Of a stretch of 64,000 nucleotides of DNA, positions 8,696-18,816 are shown piece by piece (position 1 is the first letter of the stretch; every line of letters starts with the position of its first letter). The translations under genes and the position numbers were made by a program. The DNA comes from Rhizobium sp. Pop5. Its GTDB lineage: Bacteria; Pseudomonadota; Alphaproteobacteria; Rhizobiales; Rhizobiaceae. The notes below the pieces were generated by a model. It searched no databases and was not told where the DNA came from. It saw only the letters and a program-made list of their open reading frames with translations. The stretch is taken from NCBI RefSeq assembly GCF_024721175.1, contig NZ_CP099399.1, positions 3,766,001 to 3,830,000 on the forward strand, given 5' to 3'.

Positions 8696-9436
8696 TCATA
8701 TATTTTTTCCAGCCATCACCACAGTCGCGCCGAGAATCGCCGCCGGATCGCCGTCTGCGGTCGCCGACTGAAGCAGAATCGCGCAGCCCTCGAGCTGCGG
8801 CCGCTGCAGGACGCTCGCCGGCAGCGTCAGATTGGTCGCCTTGCCGTCCCACATGCCGACCGTTTCGACATTCGTGACACTGTGCAGATAGGAAATCTTC
8901 TTACCGCTGTTTTCGCCCTTTTCGACATCGATCGTCTTTTCCTTGTCGAAATAGACCATCACGACATTGGCCTTGCCCTGCCCCGCGCCGATCTTGATCT
9001 CCAGCTCGTCGCCGCGCATCGATGCGCTGATGGGAATAGTCAGCCCGTTGCCTTCGCTGCTGTAGGTATCGATCTTGCTGTTGATCCCGCTGAGATCGGA
9101 GCCCGCCAGATGGCCGCGTCCGTTGACGATCGCCTGCGGCGTATAGACATTGCTGCGGCCCATCGTCCTGGCATAGCCGTACTGCCGCTCGGTATTTTCC
9201 TTGGAGCTCAGCGTATCGGCCCAGCCGAGATAATTCCAGTAATCGACATGATAGGCGAGCGCGATGACATCGCCCTGGCTCACTAGCTTGCGGAAGGCGG
9301 CGTCAGCCGGAGGACAGGAGGAGCAGCCCTGCGCCGTGAAGAGCTCGACGACACCTTTCGGCGTGCCGTCTTCGGCCTGCAGCGGGCCTGCGAGAACAAT
9401 GCCGGCGATCAGCGGAATCACAAAACGGGGGGACAT
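8696..9436 (-). CDS. Secreted thioredoxin-like DUF1223 protein
   Basis: 246 residues with a signal peptide (MSPRFVIPLIAGIVLAGPLQA). The mature protein begins with a thioredoxin-like strand and a redox CxxC: ELFTAQGCSSCPPAD (C38, C41). DUF1223 features VDYWNYLGWAD and YTPQAIVNGRG follow. Proteins of this family are periplasmic with no defined substrate. A role in periplasmic thiol chemistry is an inference from the CxxC alone. Confidence 0.88.
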   Translation of the reverse strand: MSPRFVIPLIAGIVLAGPLQAEDGTPKGVVELFTAQGCSSCPPADAAFRKLVSQGDVIALAYHVDYWNYLGWADTLSSKENTERQYGYARTMGRSNVYTPQAIVNGRGHLAGSDLSGINSKIDTYSSEGNGLTIPISASMRGDELEIKIGAGQGKANVVMVYFDKEKTIDVEKGENSGKKISYLHSVTNVETVGMWDGKATNLTLPASVLQRPQLEGCAILLQSATADGDPAAILGATVVMAGKNI

Positions 9437-9610
9437 TCACCTGCACCTCTTTTTCAGCGCCGACAGCGTGTTTGAACCGGAGGCTCTGAGATATGAACGT
9501 ACGAATAATCCTTCCGGGTCCAAACGAAAAGTCACGAACGGGTGAGACGTAGCCTGGCCGGAACCCGGGTAAAACAAATCATCGTGAACCCGGCCGAATA
9601 CACTCGCCGC

Positions 9611-9644
9611 AAAGAAAAGCCGCCGGAAACTGCTTTCCGGCGGC
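9611..9644 (-). terminator. Intrinsic terminator of acnA
   Basis: Read on the minus strand, GCCGCCGGAAA pairs perfectly with TTTCCGGCGGC across a 4-nt loop, and a T-rich tail (CTTTTCTTT) follows. It begins about 25 nt after the acnA stop codon. Confidence 0.9.
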
Positions 9645-9670
9645 CCATTATCAGTCACGTTTCTTAAAAA

Positions 9671-12361
9671 TCAGGCAGCGAGATCGCGCAGAACCGTCTG
9701 CAGGATGCCGCCATTGTTGAGGTAGATCACCTCGTCGAGCGTATCGACACGCGACAGCAGCGGAACTTCCTTCACGGAGCCGTCGCCATAGGTGATCTTG
9801 GCGATCTTCCTCTCGCGCGGCTTGATCTTGTCGAGCCCCTCGATGGTAACGAGTTCGTCGCCCTTGAGGCCGAGGCTCTGCCAGGTCGTGCCCTCTTCGA
9901 AGACGAAGGGGATGACGCCCATGCCGACCAGGTTCGAGCGATGGATACGCTCGAAGGACTGGGCGATCACCGCCTTGACGCCGAGCAGGTTGGTGCCCTT
10001 GGCAGCCCAGTCGCGCGAAGAGCCGTTGCCATATTCGACACCGGCGAAGATGACGAGCGGCACGCTTTCGGCCTTGTACTGCATGGCGGCGTCGTAGATC
10101 GAGGTCTCTTCCTTCGACGGATAGTGAATGGTGTAGCCACCTTCCTTGCCGTTCGGGCCGAGCATATGGTTGCGGATGCGGATATTGGCGAATGTGCCGC
10201 GCATCATCACTTCATGATTGCCGCGGCGCGTGCCGTACTGGTTGAAGTCCGCAACGGCAACGTCGTGACCAATGAGGTAGGCGCCGGCGGGCGATGCCGC
10301 CTTGATCGAACCGGCCGGAGAAATATGGTCGGTGGTGATCTTGTCGCCGAACAGGCCGAGGACGCGAGCACCCTTGATGTCTGCAACGCCCGAGCCCTTC
10401 TTGCCCATGCCGACGAAATAGGGCGGGTTCTGGACGTAGGTCGACTGATCGTCCCAGGCATAGGTCTGACCGGCCGGAACATTGACCGCCTGCCAGTTCT
10501 CATCGCCTTTGAAGACGTCGGCATACTTGGTTTCGTAGAGCTCGCGGGTGACGTATTTCTGGATGAATTCCTGCACCTCGTGCGAGGTCGGCCAGATGTC
10601 CTTCAGGTAGACGGGGTTGCCGTTCTGATCTTCGCCGATCGGCTCCTTGGTCAGGTCCTTCTGCACCGTGCCGGCGAGCGCGTAGGCGACAACGAGCGGC
10701 GGCGAGGCAAGATAGTTCGCCTGGACGTCGGGAGAAATACGGCCTTCGAAGTTGCGGTTGCCCGAGAGCACGCCGGAAACGATGAGGCCCTTGTCGTTGA
10801 TCGTCTTGGAGATCGGCGCCGGCAGCGGGCCGGAGTTGCCGATGCAGGTCGTGCAACCGAAGCCGACGAGGTTGAAGCCAAGCTTGTCGAGGTCGGCCTG
10901 GAGGCCTGATTTGGCGAGATATTCGCCGACCACCTGCGATCCCGGCGCCAGCGAGGTCTTGACCCACGGCTTGGTCTTTAGGCCCTTGGCGACGGCGTTG
11001 CGGGCGAGAAGGCCGGCAGCGATCAGAACCGAAGGGTTGGAGGTGTTGGTGCAGGAGGTGATGGCGGCAATCGCGACATCGCCATGGCCGAGATCGAAAT
11101 CCGTGCCTTCGACCGCATAGCGGTTGGAAAGCTGGCCGGGCTTCTTGTAGTCGGCTTCCATCGAGCCGGCGAAGCCGGAAGCGATGTTTTCGAGTGCGAT
11201 GCGGCCTTCCGGGCGCTTCGGGCCGGCCATCGACGGAACGACGTCGCCGAGGTCGAGTTCCAGCGTGTCGGTGAAAACGAGGTCCGAACCATCACCTTCG
11301 CGCCACATGCCCTGTGCCTTCGAATAGGCTTCGACGAGCGCGATCCGGTCATGCGTGCGGCCGGACATGGTGAGGTAGTTGATGGTTTCGCCGTCAACTG
11401 GGAAGAAGCCGCAGGTCGCGCCGTATTCCGGACCCATATTGCCGATCGTCGCGCGGTCGGCGAGCGGCATGTTGTCCATGCCCGGACCGAAGAATTCGAC
11501 GAACTTGGAAACGACGCCCTTCTTGCGCAGCATCTGCACGACGGTCAGAACGAGATCGGTCGCGGTCACGCCTTCCTTCAGCTTGCCCGTCAGCTTGAAG
11601 CCGATGACTTCGGGCAGAAGCATCGAAACCGGCTGGCCGAGCATGGCGGCCTCAGCTTCGATACCGCCGACGCCCCAGCCGAGAACACCGAGGCCGTTGA
11701 TCATGGTCGTGTGGCTGTCTGTGCCGACGCAGGTGTCCGGATAAGCGATCGTCTCGCCGTCCTCGTCCTTGGTCCAGACGGTCTGGCCGAGATATTCGAG
11801 GTTAACCTGGTGACAGATGCCGGTGCCGGGAGGCACGACGCGGAAATTCTTGAAAGCCTGCTGGCCCCACTTCAGGAAACGGTAGCGCTCGCCGTTGCGC
11901 TGATATTCGAGCTCGACGTTCTTGGCGAAAGCCTGCGGCGTGCCGAATTCATCGACGATGACGGAGTGGTCGATGACGAGGTCGACGGGAACGAGCGGGT
12001 TGATCTTCTCGGGATCGCCGCCGAGCGACACCATCGCGTCGCGCATCGCGGCAAGATCGACGACGGCAGGAACGCCGGTGAAGTCCTGCATCAGCACGCG
12101 CGCCGGGCGATAGGCGATTTCGTTTTCGACCGCACCCTTATTGTTCAGCCATTCCGCAACGGCCAGGATGTGCTCCTTGGTGACCGACTGTCCGTCTTCG
12201 AAGCGCAGCAGGTTTTCGAGCAGCACCTTCATCGAATAGGGAAGCTTCGATACGCCGGCCAGACCGTTTGCCTCAGCCTTGGGCAGGCTGTAATAGACAT
12301 AGTCCTTCCCGTTCACGGAAAGCGTGGAACGACAATTGAAACTGTCAAGAGATTTAGACAC
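9671..12361 (-). CDS. acnA: Aconitate hydratase A
   Basis: 896 residues from a GTG start ([13 protein letters not shown]); the longer frame upstream lacks homologous sequence. It isomerises citrate to isocitrate in the TCA cycle with a [4Fe-4S] cluster. Cluster ligands are visible in [10 protein letters not shown] and [13 protein letters not shown], and the swivel domain carries [14 protein letters not shown]. Length and motifs match the AcnA/IRP1 type rather than AcnB. It has its own terminator. Its start lies 261 bp from the divergent ccmA. Confidence 0.97.
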   Translation of the reverse strand: MSKSLDSFNCRSTLSVNGKDYVYYSLPKAEANGLAGVSKLPYSMKVLLENLLRFEDGQSVTKEHILAVAEWLNNKGAVENEIAYRPARVLMQDFTGVPAVVDLAAMRDAMVSLGGDPEKINPLVPVDLVIDHSVIVDEFGTPQAFAKNVELEYQRNGERYRFLKWGQQAFKNFRVVPPGTGICHQVNLEYLGQTVWTKDEDGETIAYPDTCVGTDSHTTMINGLGVLGWGVGGIEAEAAMLGQPVSMLLPEVIGFKLTGKLKEGVTATDLVLTVVQMLRKKGVVSKFVEFFGPGMDNMPLADRATIGNMGPEYGATCGFFPVDGETINYLTMSGRTHDRIALVEAYSKAQGMWREGDGSDLVFTDTLELDLGDVVPSMAGPKRPEGRIALENIASGFAGSMEADYKKPGQLSNRYAVEGTDFDLGHGDVAIAAITSCTNTSNPSVLIAAGLLARNAVAKGLKTKPWVKTSLAPGSQVVGEYLAKSGLQADLDKLGFNLVGFGCTTCIGNSGPLPAPISKTINDKGLIVSGVLSGNRNFEGRISPDVQANYLASPPLVVAYALAGTVQKDLTKEPIGEDQNGNPVYLKDIWPTSHEVQEFIQKYVTRELYETKYADVFKGDENWQAVNVPAGQTYAWDDQSTYVQNPPYFVGMGKKGSGVADIKGARVLGLFGDKITTDHISPAGSIKAASPAGAYLIGHDVAVADFNQYGTRRGNHEVMMRGTFANIRIRNHMLGPNGKEGGYTIHYPSKEETSIYDAAMQYKAESVPLVIFAGVEYGNGSSRDWAAKGTNLLGVKAVIAQSFERIHRSNLVGMGVIPFVFEEGTTWQSLGLKGDELVTIEGLDKIKPRERKIAKITYGDGSVKEVPLLSRVDTLDEVIYLNNGGILQTVLRDLAA

Positions 12362-12622
12362 GAGAGACCCCGTTCTGATAGCCAACACAGTCGTGCGAAC
12401 GCCTATGCACTTAATGCACATCAGGATGCGGGTACGGCCATTTCCGCTGTCCGCACGTGGAGCAGACGCTCCAAGTTCGGCGCAAGGATGAAATTCACGC
12501 CGACCGCTGGCGTGGTTGCAGGTCTTATAGATAATTTCCTAAAAACTTGCCATACCCGAACACGGTCAAAATCCGAGATTTTTTGAGCCCTCCGGAAGCC
12601 GAAAAGAAGAAAGAGCCGACGC

Positions 12623-13267
12623 ATGCATCTCACCGCCGAAAATCTGGCTGCAAGGCGCGGTGAGGATTTAATTTTCGCTAATATTTCCTTTCACTTGGCG
12701 GCCGGTGAAGCCCTTGTCCTCACGGGCAGAAATGGATCGGGAAAGTCCACCTTGCTGCGTGTCGTGGCCGGCCTCCTGAAGCAGGAAAAAGGCACTGTCA
12801 TCTTACGCGAAGAAGGGAGCACGCAAGGCCGGCATCCCGGCGAGGTCAGCCACTACCTCGGCCATCGAAATGCGATGAAGAGTGAACTTACGGTTGTAGA
12901 GAATCTGGATTTTTGGCGATCCTTTCTCGGCAACCCGGACGCCGCGGGTCTTCCCATCGAGGACGCAGCCGAAGCCGTCGGCCTCTCGGGAATCACCCAT
13001 CTTCCCTTCGGCTATCTCTCCGCCGGACAGCAGCGCCGCTTCGCCTTCGCCAAACTGCTGGTCGCCCACCGCCCCGTCTGGATCCTCGACGAACCCACAG
13101 CGGCACTGGATGCGAGCGCCGACCAGCTGCTTGCGGGATTGATCGAAACACACCTGGCAGAAGGCGGCATCGTGCTCGCGGCGACGCACCAGCCGCTGGA
13201 ACTGGCGAATGTGCAGGAATTGAAGATGACGGGCTTTGCCGGCGTGGATCATGGGGTGTGGGGATGA
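12623..13267 (+). CDS. ccmA: Heme exporter ATP-binding protein CcmA
   Basis: 214 residues. Walker [17 protein letters not shown], signature YLSAGQQRRFAFAKLL, Walker B WILDEPTAALD and ATHQP are intact. CcmA powers the CcmABCD complex that releases holo-CcmE during cytochrome c maturation. It is first in the ccm operon but is separated from ccmB by 238 bp carrying a palindromic repeat pair, an unusually wide gap for this operon. Confidence 0.95.
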   Translation: MHLTAENLAARRGEDLIFANISFHLAAGEALVLTGRNGSGKSTLLRVVAGLLKQEKGTVILREEGSTQGRHPGEVSHYLGHRNAMKSELTVVENLDFWRSFLGNPDAAGLPIEDAAEAVGLSGITHLPFGYLSAGQQRRFAFAKLLVAHRPVWILDEPTAALDASADQLLAGLIETHLAEGGIVLAATHQPLELANVQELKMTGFAGVDHGVWG

Positions 13268-13285
13268 TGGTTTGCAGTGTCGCTA

Positions 13286-13469
13286 CCCCCCTCTGCCCTG
13301 CCGGGCATCTCCCCCACAAGGGGGGAGATCGGCAAGATGCACCGGCTTTGCGAAATCTTGATCGTGCCCCGAGCGGCTGCAGCCATCTGCGGCGTTTGAT
13401 TGGGGCAAGAGGGCGCCCCCAGCTGATCTCCCCCCTTGTGGGGGAGATGCCCGGCAGGGCAGAGGGGGG
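13286..13469. repeat. RIME-like palindromic repeat pair between ccmA and ccmB
   Basis: Two 44-bp units in inverted orientation (13286-13329 and 13426-13469) flank a 96-bp spacer. Each unit runs CCCCCCT, then GCCCTGCCGGGC (small palindrome), then ATCTCCCCC-ACAA-GGGGGAGAT (large palindrome). The two arms together could form a very stable long stem. The plan matches rhizobial intergenic mosaic elements (RIME); exact family membership needs a search. The units are close relatives of those inside ftsY. Confidence 0.85.
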
Positions 13470-13505
13470 TGCCCCGTCCACCGCACATGCAGAGAGCCGC
13501 CCCGC

Positions 13506-14165
13506 ATGACCGCCCTCTTTCTCCGCGACCTCAAACTCTCGATCCGTGCCGGCGGTGGCGCTCTGATCGGCGTATTGTTCTTCCTCACGATCGTTGCCGT
13601 TATCCCCTTCGGCGTCGGCCCCGATCTCAAACTGCTTTCGCGTATCGGCCCGGCCATCGTCTGGATCGGCGCGCTGCTCGCCGCCCTTCTTGGCCTCGAC
13701 CGTCTGTTCCAGGCCGAGCGCGACGACGGCTCGCTCGACCTGATGCTGATGCAGGAAACGCCGCTGGTCCTCACCGTGCTCGTCAAATGCTTCGCTCACT
13801 GGACGGCCACCAGCCTGCCGCTGGTCATCGCCTCGCCGCTGCTCGGCCTGTTCATGAACATGGACGAGACGGCGATCGGCGCGACCATGCTGACGCTCTT
13901 CGTCGGCTCACCCGCCATCACCTTCATCGGCGCCGTCGGCGCTGCCGTCGCCGTAGCGCTTCCCCGCGGCGGCCTGCTGGTCTCGATCCTCGTGCTGCCG
14001 CTGACGATTCCCGTGCTGATCTTCGGCGTCAGCGCTACCTATGCCGCGGTCGAGGATCCCGCACCGTTCCTGCCGCCCTTCCTCATCCTCATCGCGCTCA
14101 CGCTCTTCTTCGCAGTCATCGGCCCGGCGGCGGCCGCCCTTGCGCTGCGAAACACGGCGGATTGA
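13506..14165 (+). CDS. ccmB: Heme exporter permease CcmB
   Basis: 219 residues with six hydrophobic helices. Family features are FLRDLKLSIRAGGG at the N-terminus and LDRLFQAERDDGSLDLM in the first cytoplasmic loop. It is the permease partner of CcmA. The start follows the repeat pair by 36 bp, so ccmB is either read through the repeat from ccmA or transcribed from a promoter within the gap. Confidence 0.94.
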   Translation: MTALFLRDLKLSIRAGGGALIGVLFFLTIVAVIPFGVGPDLKLLSRIGPAIVWIGALLAALLGLDRLFQAERDDGSLDLMLMQETPLVLTVLVKCFAHWTATSLPLVIASPLLGLFMNMDETAIGATMLTLFVGSPAITFIGAVGAAVAVALPRGGLLVSILVLPLTIPVLIFGVSATYAAVEDPAPFLPPFLILIALTLFFAVIGPAAAALALRNTAD

Positions 14166-14213
14166 TGGGCCATTCGATTGCGGGAAAAGCCGGATCAAGG
14201 TAAGGAAGCGGAC

Positions 14214-14975
14214 ATGAGCGAAACGAACCTTGCCATCAGTAAATTCAGCGACCTCGCCAACCCGACGCGGTTTCTGGCGCTGGCGGCGCGCGTCATTCCC
14301 TGGATGGCCGGCGTCACCGCCCTCTGTTTTGCCATCGGCCTCTATCTGAGCTTCTCGACCGAAGGCGATTACCAGCAGGGCGAGACCGTGCGCATCATGT
14401 ATATCCACGTGCCATCGGCCTGGCTTTCGATGATGTGCTACACGATCATGAGCGTCTCTGCGATCGGCACGTTGGTCTGGCGCCATCCGCTCGCCGATGT
14501 ATCGGCCAAGGCCGCGGCCCCGCTCGGTGCCGCCTTTACCCTGCTAGCGCTCGTCACCGGCTCGCTCTGGGGCAAGCCGATGTGGGGCACCTGGTGGGTC
14601 TGGGATGCGCGCCTGACCTCCGTCTTCGTTCTCTTCCTGATGTATCTCGGCCTGATTGCGCTGACCCGCGCCATCGACGATCCATCGAAGGCCGCGCGCG
14701 TTTCCGCCGTGCTCATCCTCGTCGGTTTCGTCAACATCCCGATCATCAAGTTTTCGGTCGAGTGGTGGAACACGCTCCATCAATCGGCAAGCGTGCTGCG
14801 CCTCGATGGCCCGGCGATCGATCCGGAATTCCTGCGCCCGCTCTTCGTCATGGCGATCGCCTTCACCCTGCTCTTTTTCACGCTGCATATTATGGCGATG
14901 AGGAACGAGATCTGGCGTCGCCGCATCGCCGCGCAGCGTCGCCTCGCCGCCCGCACGGCGAGCCGGGAGGAATAG
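14214..14975 (+). CDS. ccmC: Heme exporter / heme lyase component CcmC
   Basis: 253 residues with six transmembrane helices. The tryptophan-rich heme-handling motif GTWWVWDARLTS is intact, and histidines in the flanking periplasmic loops (YIHVPSAW; WWNTLHQ) are the expected heme ligands. CcmC loads heme onto CcmE. I start at MSETNLAI because GGAAG lies five bases upstream; a weaker start 12 codons earlier exists. Confidence 0.94.
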   Translation: MSETNLAISKFSDLANPTRFLALAARVIPWMAGVTALCFAIGLYLSFSTEGDYQQGETVRIMYIHVPSAWLSMMCYTIMSVSAIGTLVWRHPLADVSAKAAAPLGAAFTLLALVTGSLWGKPMWGTWWVWDARLTSVFVLFLMYLGLIALTRAIDDPSKAARVSAVLILVGFVNIPIIKFSVEWWNTLHQSASVLRLDGPAIDPEFLRPLFVMAIAFTLLFFTLHIMAMRNEIWRRRIAAQRRLAARTASREE

Positions 14976-14978
14976 GCC

Positions 14979-15146
14979 GTGACGCATAGCTTTTATGTTT
15001 ACGCATCTTATGGCTTCGCTGCCTTCGTGACTGCCGCGGTCATCCTATGGACCTGGGCTGACGGCCGTGCGCGCCGCAGGGAACTCGCGAGCCTAGAAGC
15101 CGCAGGCATCCGCCGCCGGTCGGCGCGCGCAAGGGATGGCGAATGA
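14979..15146 (+). CDS. ccmD: Heme exporter protein CcmD (short, GTG start)
   Basis: A 55-residue ORF starting GTG, three bases after the ccmC stop and overlapping the ccmG start by ATGA. It encodes [20 protein letters not shown] and then a basic cytoplasmic tail ([13 protein letters not shown]). One helix followed by charged residues, and the position between ccmC and ccmG, are diagnostic of CcmD, the small subunit that couples CcmABC to CcmE release. Being short and non-ATG, it is easily missed. Confidence 0.93.
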   Translation: MTHSFYVYASYGFAAFVTAAVILWTWADGRARRRELASLEAAGIRRRSARARDGE

Positions 15147-15751
15147 GCGAAACGTCAGAAACCGAGACCGCCAGGCCGCGTGGATTTGGCAGCTATGCGC
15201 TGGCGCTGCTGCCGCTCATCGTCTTCGGCGGCATCGCGGCGACGGCCGCAAAGATGCTCTACGACCAGGATTTTCACGGCAAGAACATCACTGAAATCCC
15301 CTCCGCCCTGATCGGCACCAAGGCGCCGGCGCTTGCCCTTCCGCCGCTCGACGGTGCGAACCTGCCGGCGCTGACCGATGCCGCGATCAAGGGCAAGCTC
15401 ACCCTCGTCAACGTCTTCGCCTCCTGGTGCGTCCCCTGCCGCGACGAGCATCCTGTTTTGAAGGAACTCGCGAAGGACGGACGGCTGAACATCGTCGCCA
15501 TCAACTACAAGGACCAGAACGAGAACGCGCTGCGTTTCCTCGGCGAACTCGGCAACCCGTACCACGCCATCGGCATCGATCCGAACGGCAAGGCGGCGAT
15601 CGACTGGGGCGTCTACGGCATTCCGGAAAGCTACCTCGTCGCCCCCGACGGCACGATCCTCTACAAGCGCGTTGGCCCCTTCGACGATGCCAGCCTGAAG
15701 GAAGGGCTATACCCGGCGATGGAAAAGGCGCTGGGGAAGCCGGCCTCGTAA
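15143..15751 (+). CDS. ccmG: Thiol:disulfide interchange protein CcmG (DsbE)
   Basis: 202 residues: an N-terminal anchor (about residues 19-38) and a periplasmic thioredoxin domain with [13 protein letters not shown] (C96, C99) and the cis-proline segment [13 protein letters not shown]. It reduces apocytochrome c heme-binding cysteines before heme ligation. Last gene of the local ccm operon; ccmE, F and H are elsewhere. Confidence 0.95.
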   Translation: MSETSETETARPRGFGSYALALLPLIVFGGIAATAAKMLYDQDFHGKNITEIPSALIGTKAPALALPPLDGANLPALTDAAIKGKLTLVNVFASWCVPCRDEHPVLKELAKDGRLNIVAINYKDQNENALRFLGELGNPYHAIGIDPNGKAAIDWGVYGIPESYLVAPDGTILYKRVGPFDDASLKEGLYPAMEKALGKPAS

Positions 15752-15763
15752 GAGCTTCTCCAA

Positions 15764-15928
15764 GAAAACCCCTCCCCAACCCCTCCCCACAAGGAGGAGG
15801 GACTAACTTGGCGCACTGTATGGTGCCAAGCAGCAACCTTTCTGCGGATGAATCGGTGAAGTGGAAAACGTCGGGCGCGGCACTCAAGCCCTCCCCCTTG
15901 TGGGGAGGGGGGTTGGGGAGGGGTCTTC
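15764..15928. repeat. Inverted palindromic repeat pair filling the ccmG / DUF2585 gap
   Basis: Two arms of about 38-41 bp, 15764-15801 and about 15888-15928, are inverted copies of each other (GACCCCTCCCCAACCCC and CTCCCCACAAGG blocks). They flank a spacer of about 86 bp. It lies between two convergent genes, 13 bp after ccmG and 14 bp before the next stop codon, and could act as a bidirectional transcription barrier. Its sequence family differs from the ccmA-ccmB repeat. Confidence 0.8.
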
Positions 15929-15942
15929 TCGCCAAATGCGGA

Positions 15943-16530
15943 TTAAACTCCGCCCTGCCAGACCTTGATCGCCTCAACCGGCCAGATCAGCATCAGCACG
16001 TTGAGCGTCAGATTATCGCGGATCATATAACCCGTGAAAATCTCGAAGAATATGGCGATCGCAACTGTCAGCGCCACCGGCGCGCGCGATGCGAAGAAAA
16101 AGCCGATGCACATGAAGACGGTGTCCATCGCCGAATTCAGGATGCTGTCGCCGTAATAGTCGAGCGCGATCGTCGCCGTGCGGTAGCGGTCGATGATGAG
16201 AGGGGAGTTTTCCAGCAGTTCCCAGCCGGACTCGATGACGAGCGCCAGGAGCAGACGCGCCATCAGCGGCTTGCGGCGCAGAAGCAGATGGCTGAGCCCA
16301 TAGAAGAGGAAGCCGTGGTTGATGTGCGACGGCGTATACCAATCCGACAAATGCTGCGAATTGCCGCTGGTATTGACCCCGCCCTCCCACAGCTTGACAT
16401 AGCCGCAGGCGCAGATCGGCAGGCGGCCCATCAGATATTCGGCGACGATCTGGACGATGAGAACCATAAGGCAGGCGACAAACCAGAAGGACTGGTGCCT
16501 TACCCGGTATTCGGCGTCCGCAGCGCTCAC
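15943..16530 (-). CDS. DUF2585 (UPF0314) membrane protein
   Basis: 195 residues, four to five hydrophobic helices. Family features include [32 protein letters not shown] and [18 protein letters not shown]. The conserved cysteines, histidines and acidic residues suggest a membrane enzyme, but no function is established. Its start overlaps the yciB stop by four bases, so it is co-translated with that gene. Confidence 0.85.
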   Translation of the reverse strand: MSAADAEYRVRHQSFWFVACLMVLIVQIVAEYLMGRLPICACGYVKLWEGGVNTSGNSQHLSDWYTPSHINHGFLFYGLSHLLLRRKPLMARLLLALVIESGWELLENSPLIIDRYRTATIALDYYGDSILNSAMDTVFMCIGFFFASRAPVALTVAIAIFFEIFTGYMIRDNLTLNVLMLIWPVEAIKVWQGGV

Positions 16531-17171
16531 TTTTCGCCGTCCGTTTCCGGGTTGAGGCTATGCTTCAGCACCAGCGGCATCTGCGCCAGCGTGAAGATGA
16601 TAGTGATCGGCATCGTGCCCCAGACCTTGAAGGCGACCCAGGTATCATCAGAGAAATTGCGCCAGACGACCTCGTTGAGCACCGCAAGGAAGAGGAAGAA
16701 GATGCCCCAGCGGATAGTGAGTTTGCGCCAGCCCTCGGCGTCGAGCTGGAAGGCGGCGTTGAAAACATAGCCGAGCAGCGACCGGCCGAAGGCGAGCCCC
16801 CCGAGCAGGGCGACCCCGAAGAGCGCGTTAACGATGGTCGGCTTCATCTTGATGAAGGTCTCGTTCTGCAGCCAGATCGACAGCGAGCCGAAGATGACGA
16901 CGACGATGCCTGATACAAAGGGCATGATCGGCAGATGGCCGAGCACGATCTTTGAAACGATCAGCGAAATGACCGTCGCCCCCATGAAGAGCGCGGTTGC
17001 GACGAACAGGGGGCCGCCAAGCTCCGACAAAGCCGGAAACTTCTCGACCAGCCATTGGCCGCGCAGATTGGCAAAGAAGAAGATCAGCAGCGGCCCGAGT
17101 TCCAGCGCCAGTTTTAGCATCGGATGATGCCGGTCGGCCGCGCTCGGCGTGATATCGCTTTCGGTGCTCAT
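16527..17171 (-). CDS. yciB: Inner-membrane protein YciB / septation protein A family
   Basis: 214 residues with five or more transmembrane helices. Signatures are [18 protein letters not shown] near the N-terminus and [19 protein letters not shown] in the second half. YciB (IspZ) proteins link cell-envelope synthesis and division. Genes of this family commonly sit just after ftsY in Rhizobiales, as here, 74 bp from it. Confidence 0.92.
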   Translation of the reverse strand: MSTESDITPSAADRHHPMLKLALELGPLLIFFFANLRGQWLVEKFPALSELGGPLFVATALFMGATVISLIVSKIVLGHLPIMPFVSGIVVVIFGSLSIWLQNETFIKMKPTIVNALFGVALLGGLAFGRSLLGYVFNAAFQLDAEGWRKLTIRWGIFFLFLAVLNEVVWRNFSDDTWVAFKVWGTMPITIIFTLAQMPLVLKHSLNPETDGEK

Positions 17172-17245
17172 GCTTTCTTCAAACCTGTCTTTCCTGGAAC
17201 CTGCTTAGCCGTGCCCTGCACGCCTTCGGCGGCATATCTGTGACA

Positions 17246-18800
17246 TCATTGCCCAAGACCGGCAATGGCATGGGCGAAATCCTCGGCCTCGAACGGCTCC
17301 AGATCGTCCACACCCTCGCCGATACCGATGAAATAGACCGGCAGCTTGTGCTTGGCGGAGATCGCAACGAGAATGCCGCCTCGCGCCGTGCCGTCGAGCT
17401 TGGTCATGATCAGTCCGTTGACGCCGGCGACATTGCGGAAGATCTCGACCTGGCTCAGCGCGTTCTGCCCGGTCGTCGCGTCGAGTGTCTGCAGCACGGT
17501 GTGCGGCGCGTCGGGATCGAGCTTGCCGAGCACGCGCACGATCTTCTCGAGTTCGGCCATCAACTCAGCCTTGTTCTGCAGGCGGCCGGCCGTATCGACG
17601 ATCAGCACGTCGCATTTTTTTGCCTTCGCCTGTTCGAAAGCGTCATAAGCAAGGCCGGCGGCATCGGCACCGAGCTTGGTGCCGATGAATTCGGAATTGG
17701 TCCGCTCGGCCCAGATCTTCAGTTGCTCGATCGCCGCCGCGCGGAACGTATCGCCGGCGGCGAGCATCACCTTCAGCCCGGCGCCCGAGAGCTTCGCCGC
17801 AAGCTTGCCGATCGTCGTCGTCTTGCCTGTGCCATTGACGCCGACAACGAGGATGACATGCGGCTTGTGCGACAGGTCGAGCTGCAGCGGCTTGGCGACC
17901 GGCTTCAGAACCTTGGCGATCTCGGACGCCATGATCCGGCTGACATCCTCGCCGGTGACATCCTTGCCGTAGCGCTCCGAAGCGAGCGTGTCGGTGACGC
18001 GCAGCGCCGTCTCGACGCCGAGGTCGGCCTGGATCAGCAAATCTTCGAGATCCTGCAGCGTCTCGTCGTCGAGCTTGCGCTTGGTGAAGAGCGCGCTGAT
18101 CTGGCTGGTGAGCTGCGAGGAGGTGCGCGCAAGACCGTTGCGCAGGCGCTGGAACCAGCTGAGCTTCGGCTGCGGCGCAACCGGCTCCGGTTCGAGTATC
18201 CTGGGACCGGTGGCGAAGCCTTTGGGCAGAGCCGGTTCAACGACAGGCGCCGATTCCATCGGCTCCGATGATGGCAAAGGAGTTTCGGCCGAGGTGTCGC
18301 CGTCCGCAGCCTCCCCCCTACCCTGCCGGGCATCCCCCCCACAGGTGGGGGGAAACTCGCGGCGATGTCTTGCGTCGCATCTACTGAATCCTGCGAGGCA
18401 CCGGGGTGATCTTCGTCATCGATTGTCGGGCGATCGGCTTCCGCGCGCTTAGTCCCCCCACCTGTGGGGGGGATGCCCGGCAGGGCAGGGGGGTGCCTTC
18501 CTCCGCTTCCGCCTCGGCCTCCAGCAGCGACAACGGCACGACGCCCATGTCGCCCAGATGGTCGGCCGGCGGCAGCACTTCGGTTTCAGCCTCGGCAGGC
18601 TCCGGCTCTACTGACGCGTCATCAATATCCGCCGCCGGCCCGCCGGCCGTGTCCATTTCCTCGGGAAGAACAGGATCATCCGCAACCGGCAGATCCTCAT
18701 CGCGCGAGCGCGGCTCGAGCTCCCTTTCCACGGCGTCACGCACGGGCTCCTCAGCCGGCTTGCCGAAGGTGAAGACCTTTTTGATGAAACTGAGCGCCAT
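17246..18800 (-). CDS. ftsY: SRP receptor FtsY; coding sequence split over three frames by two repeat insertions
   Basis: The C-terminal NG domain is intact in the 343-codon frame 17246-18277: GVNGTGKTTTIGKLAA, GDTFRAAAIEQL, DTAGRLQNKAE and TKLDGTARGGI. The N-terminal part starts MALSFIKKVFTFGKPAEEP at 18800 and is a typical acidic A domain, but this frame stops at 18381. Between lies a second acidic stretch in another frame (EADRPTIDDEDHPGASQDS, about 18454-18360). Two inverted 41-bp repeats sit exactly at the two frame changes. Each is 2 mod 3 in length, which accounts for both shifts. FtsY is normally essential, so the NG domain is probably made from an internal start (TTG 18277 or ATG 18259). 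Readthrough or a sequencing error in the homopolymers are alternatives. Confidence 0.85.
18313..18353 (+). repeat. 41-bp palindromic unit inside ftsY, copy A
   Basis: Starts with six C, has CCTGCCGGGCAT in the middle, then seven C, ACAGGT, six G and A. It matches the unit at 18453-18493 on the other strand at 40 of 41 positions. It contains the hairpin CCCCCC-ACAGGT-GGGGGG-like core, is related to the ccmA-ccmB units, and lies in the acidic-domain coding region of ftsY. Confidence 0.88.
18453..18493 (-). repeat. 41-bp palindromic unit inside ftsY, copy B (inverted)
   Basis: Inverted copy of the unit at 18313-18353, one mismatch, separated from it by 99 bp. The spacer is ftsY coding sequence in a third frame, not the spacer of the ccmA-ccmB element. 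That suggests two separate unit insertions, or inversion-type duplication, rather than one large element. Confidence 0.88.
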
Positions 18801-18816
18801 GGGGATTCCGTGAAAG

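Noticed and set aside
9437..9658. Possible 73-codon minus-strand gene between DUF1223 and acnA
   Set aside because: It overlaps the acnA terminator and has no domain or ribosome site.
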